NCBI RefSeq assembly: GCF_040675465.1
Contig: NZ_JBFAPA010000006.1
Location: forward strand, 186,001-250,000
Length of the DNA stretch: 64,000 nt
Direction of reading: 5' to 3'
From: Kibdelosporangium sp040675465
GTDB taxonomy: Bacteria; Actinomycetota; Actinomycetes; Mycobacteriales; Pseudonocardiaceae
The notes under the pieces are model-generated. The model saw only the letters and a program-made list of their open reading frames with translations, was not told the origin of the DNA and made no database searches. Made by a program: the position numbers and the translations under genes. This document shows, in pieces, positions 51,497 to 61,075 of the stretch. The number at the start of each line of letters is the position of its first letter. Position 1 is the stretch's first letter.

Positions 51497-54400
51497 AAGG
51501 CACCCGCGCCAACAACTCCGGCAACGCAGCCGCCATATCCGGCACCTCCAACCCAAGCCTGGTCAGCCGATCGACAACGTCCTGGATGGTCAGCTCATAC
51601 ATCAGCGCGGTTCGAAGCACATCGCCGACAGACACGGCCCGGTCCAGGTCCAGAAGCCGCAGAAGCTTCTTGTTCGGCGCGTCGGACCACTGCTCCGGCA
51701 CTGCACTGGGCGCGATCTCGAAGCCGAGGCCGGTGAGGATGCCCAGCGTCTCCCGCACGCTCAGCTTGGCCTGCTCCGCCGCGTCGAGGACGTGAAGGAG
51801 CGACACGGTGGCCGGTGTCCACAGCGGATCGCGGTATCCCAGGCCGCGGAGACGGTCGAGGCTCTCCGCCCAGGACTTGCCGAACCGCCACGCCGCTTCG
51901 ACCACGACCCGCGCCAACCGGAACCTGATGTCTGCTTGTCTGAGGCCTGTCAATTCTCCGGCCAGCCACCGATCGAACGCGTCGAAGTCACGGGTCACGA
52001 CTTCGTCGGGCGGCACGCTCAAGCCCAGCGAAGCCAGCCGCCGCGCGGCCGTGGCCGGATCGCATCCCGCGTGTTCGGCTGCCGAGAGCAACTGGCTGAT
52101 CCCGACCGGCACTCTGCCCACGACACCGAGCGAGAACCCGAACGTCTCGAGCAACCGGGCGTCCAACTCCTCGATCCGGTCCGGCAGTTCCTCGGTGCCG
52201 GGTGACACGTAGCCAAGATCCGTCAGCCGGCGGGCAGCCTCGCTTGGTGGGATTCCCCAGGAGAAGGCGACCAGCATCACCCATACCGGTGCCACAGTGC
52301 CGTCTTGCCGGATCAACGGGTGGATGTTCAGAATGCCCGAAGACTTCGTTCCCGCGATCCAGTCCGGCACGGAGTCGAAGGGATCCACTTGAAATCCCAG
52401 GAACGCCAATCGTTCGACGACATCAGGTACTGACAGCCGCAGTTCGCACGCGGCATGGATACTCTGACCACGGTGTACCCGCCAGTCACTGTCGCGCCAC
52501 CGCGGCTTGCCGTCGCAGTAGGCACTTGTCAAGAACTGGTCCTGATAGGTGAACGACCGGTGATCTCCGGCCAGCTGCCGGGTGTCGAACGCATACTCCT
52601 CCAGCCGCCGGATGATGTCCGGGACCGGCATCCGGGTGGCACGATGGGCCGCGATCAGGTGCCCCATGGGAACCGGTACCCCCGGGTCGAGCCACGGCGC
52701 CGTGCCGTCGAGATTCCCGCTCAGCAGAACTAGATCCTGCGGTGTGACCGACCCCGCATGGTCGGTCCAGCCGGGTATGACAGCCGCGAAACCGAGGATC
52801 TTCATCCGGTCGGCCACCTCAGCCGGGCCGGCTTGCAGGCGGACGGCCATGTCAACGATCCGGCCAGGAGGGATCTGCACGACTTTTCCGTTGCGAACCT
52901 CGGCGGGGACCCGGATCGCATCGGTCAGCAGCTCGTCGGCCGGCAATGCGGTGAGTACCTCGTCCTGCGGTACCGCGGGCCGTGCCGCGTGGCCGCCGAC
53001 GATGGCAAGCAACCGCCAGAGCAGCACATGGTCACTGAGCTCCGCCTGGCTGTGCGGCATCCCGGTCAGATCGAACCGCGCTACCACCTTCAGATCTTCC
53101 GGGAAGCATCCGACAGTGCGTACGTCGAGCCGGGAACCGCGAACCGTCACCTCCGCACCAGCGTCCGCGAGGGCTGACGTCAGGGCATTGGCAGCAACAG
53201 GAGTCTCCTTCGCGAGGTCGCACAGCCACTCGTAGGTGAGGAACGACGGGCGGGCGGACACGAGATCGGGAACCGCATCGATCATCAGAGCCGAGATACG
53301 GCCGGTGATGTCCTCACGCACCGACGATCGATCGACGGTCAGCAAGGGCACCGGCGGTCCGGTGAGGTTCACCAGGGCGCCTTTGATCTTGCTGTCGGTG
53401 AGACGATTGCTTCTCGGCAGGCCCACGTGGACGCCGTCCACGAGCAGTCCGCCGCCGCTCGCGCACCAGACCACCTGTCCTTGTGGCGTCACCGGGCCTG
53501 GGACAACCTCGCCGGAAACCTCGATGCCGGGTTCTGTTCTGCCCCACGATGGACGGACCTCGAACTTGGACCTGACCCACGTATCCGTGACGCCGTCGTG
53601 GTTGGCGTGGGTGTCGAATTCGGCTATGCCGAGGAGGCGTTGGAGGACGTCGACGCATGATGGGGCGGTGCTGCCGTCACGGAGGTAGAGGGTGACTTCG
53701 GTGCCGACGCGTTGGTCACCGGTGTACGGCTCTATGCGGAACAGGTGACCGGGGCCGGCGATCTGCACTTCCAGCGCCGGGCCGGTGGGGTCGTCGCCAC
53801 GGCCCATGCGACGGGTGGTCACGCGGATCTCGTCGGCCAACATGAAGTAACTCAGGACGCCGATGCCGTAGCGGCTGTTCGGGATGAACTGGACGCCGGA
53901 GGCCGCCCATTCGGCTACCTCGTCGTGGAACTCGCGGCGGTCGGGGAATCGGACGCCCACTCTGGAGAAGACCTCGCGGAGGTCGGATTCACCCATGCCG
54001 ATGCCGTTGTCCTTGCACTTCAGGACGTGCCGGCCGTTCTCCATGCCTTGCCAGAACCGGATCTCGCCGGTCCACGCCCGGTCGCCGCTCGCCTCATGCC
54101 GGGCTTTGCGCCAGCGGCACGCGTCCAGGGCGTTCTGGTACAGCTCGCGGATGGCGAGGGACTTGTCGCCGTAGAGTTGTTCGCCCATCAGCAGTTCGCG
54201 GATCCGGGCCTCGTCGAGGCGGAACCGAGGTACCGGTCGGGAGAAGTTCTGGGCGTCCGCGGCTTTGACAGCGTCGGCCGAGGCTGCTGCGGGGAGGTTG
54301 ACCAGCAGGTCGACGTTCGTCGTCCGGATGGCCGCGAGCAGGGCCATTGTGCTGTCGACGTGGCTGCTCAGCGACTCCAGGACGGCTTCGTGGTGGCACT

Positions 54401-55412
54401 CGGCGACCAGGCTGAGATCCGCTCCCGACGGTTCCCAGCGAGCGTCGCGGATCGTCGCCTTGACCTGCTTCATGTCGACCGGCCGGGGGATGCCAAAATG
54501 CTCGACCAGCGTCATCGGTAACCGCATGAGGTCGATGGCCAGCTGATGCGCCACCACGAGCAGCAGCGCGACCCGCTCCTCATCGACTTTCTGCACGTCA
54601 CCGGTGATGCCCGCCGAGTACCGGGCGTGGATGTCCAGGTTGTGCCGGGTCTCGCGGTCGCGCAGCTGATCCGGAGTCAGCCGGAACAGCGCGGTGATCT
54701 TGCGGATCGTCCGGGTGAGCACGCTGCGGAGCATCGGATTTTCCGCGGGCAAAGAACGTTCGGTGCGATCGGGCGGAAAGCCCTTGATCCACTGGTGGAA
54801 CAGCCACCAGCCGATCGCCTTCCCACTCTCGTCCCCGCCGCGGTCATCGAGGTGCACGAATTCGGTGCGGTTCACCAGCCTGCTCTGCTCCGGACCGACG
54901 AGGAACCGCTCGTAGCCGAGCCGGTGACTAGCCGAAGCGAGCAGCCGGAGGTCAGTAGGGCCGACATCCAGCGACTCAACGACCCGCTCGGCCGACCAGA
55001 CCTGATGCACCATCGGCGTCAAGATCAGCAGCGCGGCTTCGAGCAGGGAGAACTCCACCGGGCGGCCGAGATGGCTGATCCGCTGTCTGAGTTCCCGTGT
55101 CATGCGGGTGGCGAACTCAGGGTCCAGCCACGGGTCATCGGCGAGCTTGGCCGCGAGCGTTTGCCAGTGGTCGTACAGCTTTCCGGCGATCTCCACGACT
55201 GTTGGCCGCAGCTTGCCGCGATCTTCCGTGTGGTCCCAGGCGATGTGGGTCTCGGCGAGCCCACACCAGGGGTTCGCCGAGGTCACCGGCGGTGGTTCAA
55301 CGGGCTGACCGGTGACCGAGATATAGACGTCACCAGTCTGCCCGAACTGGAAGGAGTTCGCGGTGGTGCCGCTGATCTCGTTGTGAATCGACGTCCGTTC
55401 GTCGTCCGCCAT
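51486..55412 (-). CDS. Giant Hsp90-type GHKL ATPase with HD-like N-terminal region and C-terminal helical repeats; candidate conflict-system protein
   Basis: 1308 residues. A short N-terminal segment (EISGTTANSFQFGQTGDVYI, residues 12-31) resembles the tag found at the start of many actinobacterial signalling and immunity proteins. Residues ~60-380 are helical, possibly the inactive HD-like domain described for conflict effectors. An Hsp90/HtpG-type ATPase follows: ELYQNALDAC (Asn427), CKDNGIGM (Asp468), YGIGVLSYFMLAD (~512-524) and GTEVTLYL (~568). After ~850 come at least seven units with an R-L-x-x-L-G-[FYL] core, consistent with wHTH-Hsp90-associated repeats. No membrane segment. It stands alone, convergent to DUF1501. 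Architecture from memory of families; function inferred. Confidence 0.75.
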   Translation of the reverse strand: MADDERTSIHNEISGTTANSFQFGQTGDVYISVTGQPVEPPPVTSANPWCGLAETHIAWDHTEDRGKLRPTVVEIAGKLYDHWQTLAAKLADDPWLDPEFATRMTRELRQRISHLGRPVEFSLLEAALLILTPMVHQVWSAERVVESLDVGPTDLRLLASASHRLGYERFLVGPEQSRLVNRTEFVHLDDRGGDESGKAIGWWLFHQWIKGFPPDRTERSLPAENPMLRSVLTRTIRKITALFRLTPDQLRDRETRHNLDIHARYSAGITGDVQKVDEERVALLLVVAHQLAIDLMRLPMTLVEHFGIPRPVDMKQVKATIRDARWEPSGADLSLVAECHHEAVLESLSSHVDSTMALLAAIRTTNVDLLVNLPAAASADAVKAADAQNFSRPVPRFRLDEARIRELLMGEQLYGDKSLAIRELYQNALDACRWRKARHEASGDRAWTGEIRFWQGMENGRHVLKCKDNGIGMGESDLREVFSRVGVRFPDRREFHDEVAEWAASGVQFIPNSRYGIGVLSYFMLADEIRVTTRRMGRGDDPTGPALEVQIAGPGHLFRIEPYTGDQRVGTEVTLYLRDGSTAPSCVDVLQRLLGIAEFDTHANHDGVTDTWVRSKFEVRPSWGRTEPGIEVSGEVVPGPVTPQGQVVWCASGGGLLVDGVHVGLPRSNRLTDSKIKGALVNLTGPPVPLLTVDRSSVREDITGRISALMIDAVPDLVSARPSFLTYEWLCDLAKETPVAANALTSALADAGAEVTVRGSRLDVRTVGCFPEDLKVVARFDLTGMPHSQAELSDHVLLWRLLAIVGGHAARPAVPQDEVLTALPADELLTDAIRVPAEVRNGKVVQIPPGRIVDMAVRLQAGPAEVADRMKILGFAAVIPGWTDHAGSVTPQDLVLLSGNLDGTAPWLDPGVPVPMGHLIAAHRATRMPVPDIIRRLEEYAFDTRQLAGDHRSFTYQDQFLTSAYCDGKPRWRDSDWRVHRGQSIHAACELRLSVPDVVERLAFLGFQVDPFDSVPDWIAGTKSSGILNIHPLIRQDGTVAPVWVMLVAFSWGIPPSEAARRLTDLGYVSPGTEELPDRIEELDARLLETFGFSLGVVGRVPVGISQLLSAAEHAGCDPATAARRLASLGLSVPPDEVVTRDFDAFDRWLAGELTGLRQADIRFRLARVVVEAAWRFGKSWAESLDRLRGLGYRDPLWTPATVSLLHVLDAAEQAKLSVRETLGILTGLGFEIAPSAVPEQWSDAPNKKLLRLLDLDRAVSVGDVLRTALMYELTIQDVVDRLTRLGLEVPDMAAALPELLARVPFRR

Positions 55413-55463
55413 GCCCCTCGCCCCGCCTCGTGCTCGGCCGCATCCGGTTGACAGTAGCCGAGG

Positions 55464-56252
55464 TCAGAGGCGGCCGCCGCTGGCGGTGTCGCCGGAGAGG
55501 CGTTGCGCGAGGTAGACGGGGACGGTGGAGACGATGATCAGGACAGCGGCCACGACGTTGACGACGGGGGCTTGGTTGGGGCGGAAAAGGTTGTTGTAGA
55601 TCCAGATCGGCAGCGTCTCCAGGCCGGTGCCGAGGGTGAAGGTGGTCACGATGATCTCGTCGAAGGACAGGGCGAAGGCGAGCAGGCCGCCGGCGAGCAG
55701 GGCCGAACGCAGCATCGGGAAGGTGACCAGGCGGAACGTGGTCGGGCCGGTGGCGCCGAGGTCCATCGACGCCTCCTCGAGGTTGCCGCCCATCCGGCGC
55801 AGGCGCGCGACAACGTTGTTGAACACCACGACAATGCAAAACGTGGCGTGCGCGATGATCGCGGTGATCAGGCCGAGGTCGATGCCCAGGATGGTGCGGA
55901 ACGCGTTGTTCAGGGCGATGCCGGTGACGATGCCGGGCAACGCGATCGGCAGGATGATCAGCAACGAGATCGGGTCGCGGCCGAAGAACTTGTAGCGCTG
56001 CAAGGCGAACGAGGCCATCGTGCCGAGCACCAGCGCGATGGCGGTGGCCGCAAGACCCGCGAGTACGGATGTCCACAGTGCACTCAACGCGCCTTCGTTG
56101 GTGACCGCGCGGCGCCACCACTCGACGGTGAACCTCGTCGGCGGCCAGCCGAACGTGGTGTCGGCGTTGAAGGAGTTCAGCAGGACCACCAGGAGCGGGA
56201 AGTAGATCACCGCGAGGCCCAGTCCCAGCGCGGTCCGCAGCAGGATGCGCAC
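55464..56252 (-). CDS. potC: Polyamine ABC transporter permease, PotC-type
   Basis: 262 residues, GTG start 12 bp after the PotB-type stop. About six membrane helices; the cytoplasmic EAA loop reads EEASMDLGATGPTTFRLVTF, typical of PotC/PotI. It forms the channel with PotB for uptake of spermidine or putrescine. Last gene of the pot operon. SFALSFDEIIVTTFTLG is the other PotC motif, with DE contacting substrate or partner. Confidence 0.87.
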   Translation of the reverse strand: MRILLRTALGLGLAVIYFPLLVVLLNSFNADTTFGWPPTRFTVEWWRRAVTNEGALSALWTSVLAGLAATAIALVLGTMASFALQRYKFFGRDPISLLIILPIALPGIVTGIALNNAFRTILGIDLGLITAIIAHATFCIVVVFNNVVARLRRMGGNLEEASMDLGATGPTTFRLVTFPMLRSALLAGGLLAFALSFDEIIVTTFTLGTGLETLPIWIYNNLFRPNQAPVVNVVAAVLIIVSTVPVYLAQRLSGDTASGGRL

Positions 56253-56264
56253 TTCTCCGGCCTC

Positions 56265-57095
56265 CTAGAGGTTGTCCAGCGCGCCGGTGCGGCGCACCGC
56301 GGCCAGGTAGATGAGCATGATCACGACCGGGACCGTGGCCACCGTCGCGGCGAACGGCAGGTTGTTGGCCGCGCCGATGTTGTCGTAGACCACGTTGCCG
56401 AGCATCTGGCTGGTGCCGCCGACGATCTTCACCGTGATGTAGTCGCCCAGGGAAAGGGAGAACGTGAAGATCGACCCGGCCACGATCGCCGGGAACGCCA
56501 GCGGCAGGATCACCGACCGGAACGTGCGGAACGACCGCGCGCCAAGGTCACCGGAAGCGTCCACCATGGACTGTGGCAGCCGTTCGAGACCCGCGTAGAT
56601 CGGCAGGATCATGTACGGCAGCCACAGGTACGACAACGTGATGATGGTCGCCGTGACCCCGTAGCCGATGCCGAACACGTGCAGGACTCCGTTGCCGGAC
56701 AACATACTCCGCCACGCGTAGGCCTTCACCAGGTAGCTCGCCCACAGCGGGGTCATGATCGCGATCACCAGGATCCGCTGGGTTCTCGGCTTCGCGAGCT
56801 TGGCCATCGCGTAGGCCATCGGGAACGCGATCACCGCGTCGATCACCGTGACCAGGATGGCGATCCCCAAGGTGCGGAACGTGATCGTGCGGTACACCGC
56901 GTCGGAGAACAGCGTCGCGAAGTTGTCCAGCGACCAGTCGGTGACCACCTGCCCGGTGAACACATCCGTGCGCCAGAACGCCGTGATGAACAAGGCGGCG
57001 AGCGCCCCGAGATACGCCAGCCCCAGCCACAACATCGGCGCGGACAGCAGGATACCGAGCCGGAGCCTGGGCCTGCGGAAGAAGAACGCGGTCAT
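56265..57095 (-). CDS. potB: Polyamine ABC transporter permease, PotB-type
   Basis: 276 residues. The ATG at 57095 follows CCGGAGG and is preferred to 57173. Six membrane helices; SMVDASGDLGARSFRTFRSV is the EAA loop, and LSLGDYITVKIVGG the PotB hallmark near the end. Forms a heterodimer with the PotC-type subunit. A hairpin and 244 bp separate it from the binding-protein gene upstream. Confidence 0.87.
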   Translation of the reverse strand: MTAFFFRRPRLRLGILLSAPMLWLGLAYLGALAALFITAFWRTDVFTGQVVTDWSLDNFATLFSDAVYRTITFRTLGIAILVTVIDAVIAFPMAYAMAKLAKPRTQRILVIAIMTPLWASYLVKAYAWRSMLSGNGVLHVFGIGYGVTATIITLSYLWLPYMILPIYAGLERLPQSMVDASGDLGARSFRTFRSVILPLAFPAIVAGSIFTFSLSLGDYITVKIVGGTSQMLGNVVYDNIGAANNLPFAATVATVPVVIMLIYLAAVRRTGALDNL

Positions 57096-57270
57096 GCCTC
57101 CGGCCCCCGATTTCCAGCGTACGGCAATGGTTCCGGCGTAAGGCAAGCCTGCGCGGGAACCGGCTGTGGACAAGTGCCGCCTGCGGACAGCCCTGGATCG
57201 GCGGCGGGAGAACTGTCGTACCCGTCCGGTAGCGTGGAAACCGGGGGCCGGAGGCCAAGGCGCGTGGCCA

Positions 57271-57291
57271 CCCGCCCGGTGCTCGGGCGGG
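57271..57291 (-). terminator. GC-rich hairpin between potD-type and potB-type genes
   Basis: CCCGCCCG and CGGGCGGG pair perfectly around a 5-nt loop, about 50 bp after the binding-protein stop. It may be an attenuator or mRNA-stability stem that lowers permease expression relative to the binding protein. Confidence 0.5.
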
Positions 57292-57339
57292 CGACCAGGT
57301 CGCAGCTGTGGGGCAGCCGGGGCCGGAAGCGCATGGGTC

Positions 57340-58533
57340 TCAGCCCTTGATGTCGGTCCAGGCGCGGGTCCATTCGCCGTAGTCCTTGCACTTGACGTCC
57401 GTGCGGCCGTCGAGGCACTGCGGAATCGGCGTTGTCCAGTACGCGATCTTGGCGGCGTAGGCGGAGTCGTTGGCGTGGTAGGTGTCGCAGAGGGTTTTGT
57501 CGGTCATTTCGGCGCACGCCTTGGAGTTGGCGGGGGCTTCGCCGAAGTACTCGGCGACCTGGGCGTTCACCGAGGGGCTGATGATGTAGTCGAGCCACTT
57601 GTAGGCGCAGGTCTTGTGGGCCGACTTCGTCGCGACCATCCAGGTGTCCGACCACCCGGTGACGCCTTCGGAGGGAACCGTTGCCTCCAAAGGAGTTCCC
57701 TCGGCCTTGGTCACGTTCACGGTGACCTGCCAGGCGGTGCCGACCACGGAGTCGCCGTTCTTCAACGACTGCGACTCCTTCAGGTAGTCCGACCAGTACT
57801 CGCTGACCAACGGCCGCTGCTGCTTGAGCAACGCCACTGCCGCCGCGAACTGCTTGTCGTCCAACGCATACGGGTTCTTGATGCCGAGATCCGGTTGGTG
57901 GGACTGGAGGTACAGGGCCGCGTCGGCGATGTAGATCGGCGAGTCGTAGGCGATGACCTTGCCCTTGTACGGCGAGTTCGCGTCGAACATCACCGACCAG
58001 GAGGTCGGCGCGGGGCTCACCTTGTCGGTGCGCCAGGTGAGGATGTTCGCGCCCCAGCCGTGGGGGATGCCGTAGGCGACGTTGTTGACGCTGTTCCACG
58101 ACTTGTCTTTGAGGAACGGGTAAACGTCGTTGTAGTTGGGCACGAGGACGGTGTTCACCGGTTCCACGTCACCGGAGGCGACCAGGCGCAGGGACGCGTC
58201 GCCTGAGGCGGAGACCACGTCGTACTGGCCGGTCTTCATCAGCGTCACGGCCTCGTCCGAGGTGCCGAACGGCTTCACGTTGACCTTGCAGCCGGTCTGC
58301 TGCTCGAACGGTGTCACCCAGTTGATCTTGGGGTCGTTCGCGCCGTTCTCCGCGTATCCCGGCCACGCCAGCACGTTCAGCGCGCCCTCGGGCTGGCCGA
58401 GTGCCTTCAGCGCCTCGAGTTTCGGCGGGGTGAAGCCCTGCGCGCCGGGGGCGGAGGCCGGCGAGTTCGACCCCGAGGTCCCGCACGCCGCCAGCAGCAG
58501 GCACACCGCCCCGGAGATCAGCGTTTTCTTCAT
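57340..58533 (-). CDS. potD: Polyamine ABC transporter substrate-binding lipoprotein, PotD/PotF-type
   Basis: 397 residues. The lipobox LLAACGTS anchors the mature protein by Cys17. ALNVLAWPGYAENG, GTSDEAVTLMKTGQYDVVSA, PNYNDVYPFLKD, GIPHGWGANILTWRTDK, PTSWSVMFDANSPYKGKV and EWTRAWTDIKG fit the type 2 periplasmic binding protein family of polyamine systems, with aspartates and aromatic residues for the charged amine. The ATG overlaps the ATPase gene stop by 4 bp. Ligand likely putrescine or spermidine. Confidence 0.88.
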   Translation of the reverse strand: MKKTLISGAVCLLLAACGTSGSNSPASAPGAQGFTPPKLEALKALGQPEGALNVLAWPGYAENGANDPKINWVTPFEQQTGCKVNVKPFGTSDEAVTLMKTGQYDVVSASGDASLRLVASGDVEPVNTVLVPNYNDVYPFLKDKSWNSVNNVAYGIPHGWGANILTWRTDKVSPAPTSWSVMFDANSPYKGKVIAYDSPIYIADAALYLQSHQPDLGIKNPYALDDKQFAAAVALLKQQRPLVSEYWSDYLKESQSLKNGDSVVGTAWQVTVNVTKAEGTPLEATVPSEGVTGWSDTWMVATKSAHKTCAYKWLDYIISPSVNAQVAEYFGEAPANSKACAEMTDKTLCDTYHANDSAYAAKIAYWTTPIPQCLDGRTDVKCKDYGEWTRAWTDIKG

Positions 58534-59615
58534 GACTGGTGCCCTTCCGGTGAGGGGACTCGGTAACAGTGGTCGTGCCGCCAGGTGAGCCGGACCCGGC
58601 CGTCGGTGACCTCGAAGCCGTCGCCGATGTTCTGCCGTACAACGGAAAGCTGGCCGCCCGCGTCGAGGGCGACGGCGTAGCGCACGGTCGCGCCAGCGTA
58701 GACGACGCTGGTAACCGTGCCAGTCGCGCTGGTGTGCCCGTCCGGGGCGGGCGACGAGAGATCGCCGTCGATGCGGATCTTCTCCGGCCGGATGCTGTAC
58801 ACGCCCGGCTTGCCGATCACCGTCTCCGCGCTGCGCCCACTGAGCAGATTGGACGTTCCGACGAACCCGGCGACGAACTCGGTGGCCGGGCAGTCGTACA
58901 CTTCGGACGGTGAGCCGACCTGTTCGATCCGGCCGTTGTTGAACACCGCGATCCGGTCGCTCATGGTCAGCGCCTCGTCCTGGTCGTGCGTGACGAACAC
59001 GAACGTGATGCCGACATCCCGCTGGATCTGCTTGAGCTCGACCTGCATGGCCTGGCGCAGCTTGAGATCCAGCGCACCGAGCGGTTCGTCCAGCAGCAAC
59101 ACCTTGGGACGGTTGACCAACGCGCGCGCCAGTGCGACCCGTTGCCGCTGGCCGCCGGACAGCTGGGACGGTTTGCGTTCGGCGAACCCCTCCAGCCGGA
59201 CGGTGTGCAGCGCCTCCTCGGCGCGTCTTCGCCGTTCCGCCCGCGGCACCTTCTTCACCCGCAAGCCGTATTCCACGTTCTGCCGCACCGACATGTGCGG
59301 GAACAAGGCGTAGTCCTGGAACACGGTGTTGACGTCCCGCTCGAACGGTGCCAGCCGGGACACGTCCTGCCCGGCCAGCTCGACCGTCCCGGCGGTGGGC
59401 AGCTCGAACCCGGCGATCATGCGCAGCACGGTCGTCTTGCCCGACCCGGACGGCCCCAGCATGGAGAAGAACTCGCCCGGCTGGATGTCCAGGTCGACCC
59501 CGTCGACCGCGACGACCTCACCGAAGTGCTTGCGCAGCCCGGAAAGCCGGACCGCGAGCGACCCGGTGAGCGCGGGCGAGGCCGGCAGCACGGGAGTGGG
59601 GGCTTGGTTGGGCAT
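58530..59615 (-). CDS. potA: Polyamine ABC transporter ATP-binding protein, PotA-type
   Basis: 361 residues. Walker A GPSGSGKTT (54-62), Q-loop FQDYALFPHM, signature LSGGQRQRVALARAL, Walker B VLLLDEPLGALD and switch His in VTHDQDEALTMSD are all present; the C-terminal ~90 residues form the TOBE regulatory domain. It powers the PotBCD importer. Its ATG shares one base with the aldehyde dehydrogenase stop, so uptake and catabolism genes are cotranscribed. Confidence 0.92.
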   Translation of the reverse strand: MPNQAPTPVLPASPALTGSLAVRLSGLRKHFGEVVAVDGVDLDIQPGEFFSMLGPSGSGKTTVLRMIAGFELPTAGTVELAGQDVSRLAPFERDVNTVFQDYALFPHMSVRQNVEYGLRVKKVPRAERRRRAEEALHTVRLEGFAERKPSQLSGGQRQRVALARALVNRPKVLLLDEPLGALDLKLRQAMQVELKQIQRDVGITFVFVTHDQDEALTMSDRIAVFNNGRIEQVGSPSEVYDCPATEFVAGFVGTSNLLSGRSAETVIGKPGVYSIRPEKIRIDGDLSSPAPDGHTSATGTVTSVVYAGATVRYAVALDAGGQLSVVRQNIGDGFEVTDGRVRLTWRHDHCYRVPSPEGHQS

Positions 59616-61036
59616 CAGAGGGCGCTCATCACGTGCTTGACCCGGGTGTAGTCCTCGAACCCGTACATCGACAGATCCTTGCCATACCCCGACTTCTTGA
59701 ACCCGCCGTGCGGCATCTCGGCCACCAGCGGGATGTGCGTGTTGATCCACACGCAGCCGTAGTCGAGCTTGGCCGCCATCCGCATCGCGGTCTGGTGGTC
59801 CCGGGTCCACACCGAGGACGCGAGTCCATAAGGGACACCGTTGGCCGAACGCACCGCGTCGGCCTCGTCCTTGAACCGCTGCACGGTGATCACCGGCCCG
59901 AACACCTCGTTCTGGGTGATCTCGTCATCCTGCTCGACCCCGGACACCACGGTCGGCGCGTAGAAGTAGCCCTCCTCGCCGACCCGCGATCCTCCTGTTT
60001 GGACACTCGCGTGCTCGGGGAGGCGGTTGACGAACCCCGCCACCCGGTCAAGCTGGGCTGCGTTGTTCAACGGCCCGTAGGCCACCGAGGAGTCGTCCGG
60101 TCTGCCGGTCTTGGTGGCCGAGGCCTGCTGGCTCAACGCGGCCACGAAGTCGTCGTGCACCTCTTCGGACACCAGAACGCGGGTCGCCGCCGTGCAGTCC
60201 TGCCCGGCGTTGAAGTACCCGGCCATCGCGATGCCCGCGGCCGCGGCCTGCAGATCGGCGTCGGAGAACACCACCACCGGCGCCTTGCCACCGAGTTCCA
60301 GGTGGACCCGCTTGACATCCCGGGCAGCCGCGGCGGCGACCTCGACCCCGGCACGAACCGACCCGGTGATCGACACCATCGCGGGGATCTCGTGCGCCAC
60401 AAGGCATCTGCCGGTGTCCCGGTCGCCGCAGACCACGTTGAACACGCCCGCGGGCAGGAATTCCGCGCAGATCTCGGCGAGCAGCAATGTCGACGCCGGA
60501 GTGGTGTCCGACGGCTTGAGCACGACCGTGTTCCCGGCGGCGAGAGCGGGCGCGATCTTCCAGATGGCCATCAGCAGCGGGTAGTTCCACGGCGTGACCT
60601 GCGCGCACACCCCGACCGGCTCGCGCCGGACGAACGATGTGTGCCCCTCGAGGTACTCCCCCGCCGACCGGCCTTCCAGCACCCGCGCGGCCCCGGCGAA
60701 GAACCGCAGCTGGTCGACCGCCGGCGGCAGTTCCTCGGAGGCGGTGAGCCCCAACGGTTTCCCGGTGTCCCGCGATTCGATGTCGACCAGCTCGTCGGCC
60801 CGCGCCTCGACCGCGTCAGCGATCTTGAGCAGCGCCAGCTGACGCCGGGCCGGTGTGGTCTCGCGCCAGGTCTCGAACGCGATGGCCGCGGTCTTCAGCG
60901 CCCGGTCGACGTCCTCGGCCCCCGCGACCGGCGCGGTGGCGTAGGCGCGGCCGGTGACCGGATCGATGATGTCGGCGACCTTCCCGGACAGTGGCTCGAC
61001 GTGGTTGCCGCCGATGAAGTGCTTCAGCTCCCGCAC
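59615..61036 (-). CDS. Aldehyde dehydrogenase, probable gamma-aminobutyraldehyde dehydrogenase
   Basis: About 473 residues from a GTG at 61036 preceded by GGGAG; an ATG at 61093 lies within the GntR-type operator and is rejected. VTPWNYPLLMAIWKIAPALA, HLELGGKAPVVVFSDADLQ and FNAGQDCTAATRVLV (catalytic Cys) with EEGYFYAPTVV and NEVFGPVITVQ are the ALDH signatures. Next to PotABCD genes it most likely oxidises 4-aminobutanal from putrescine to GABA with NAD+. It is the first gene of the operon and faces the GntR regulator. Confidence 0.9.
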   Translation of the reverse strand: MRELKHFIGGNHVEPLSGKVADIIDPVTGRAYATAPVAGAEDVDRALKTAAIAFETWRETTPARRQLALLKIADAVEARADELVDIESRDTGKPLGLTASEELPPAVDQLRFFAGAARVLEGRSAGEYLEGHTSFVRREPVGVCAQVTPWNYPLLMAIWKIAPALAAGNTVVLKPSDTTPASTLLLAEICAEFLPAGVFNVVCGDRDTGRCLVAHEIPAMVSITGSVRAGVEVAAAAARDVKRVHLELGGKAPVVVFSDADLQAAAAGIAMAGYFNAGQDCTAATRVLVSEEVHDDFVAALSQQASATKTGRPDDSSVAYGPLNNAAQLDRVAGFVNRLPEHASVQTGGSRVGEEGYFYAPTVVSGVEQDDEITQNEVFGPVITVQRFKDEADAVRSANGVPYGLASSVWTRDHQTAMRMAAKLDYGCVWINTHIPLVAEMPHGGFKKSGYGKDLSMYGFEDYTRVKHVMSAL

Positions 61037-61075
61037 CTGGAACTCCCGCTGTATCGACTCCGCTACCCGACGTGA

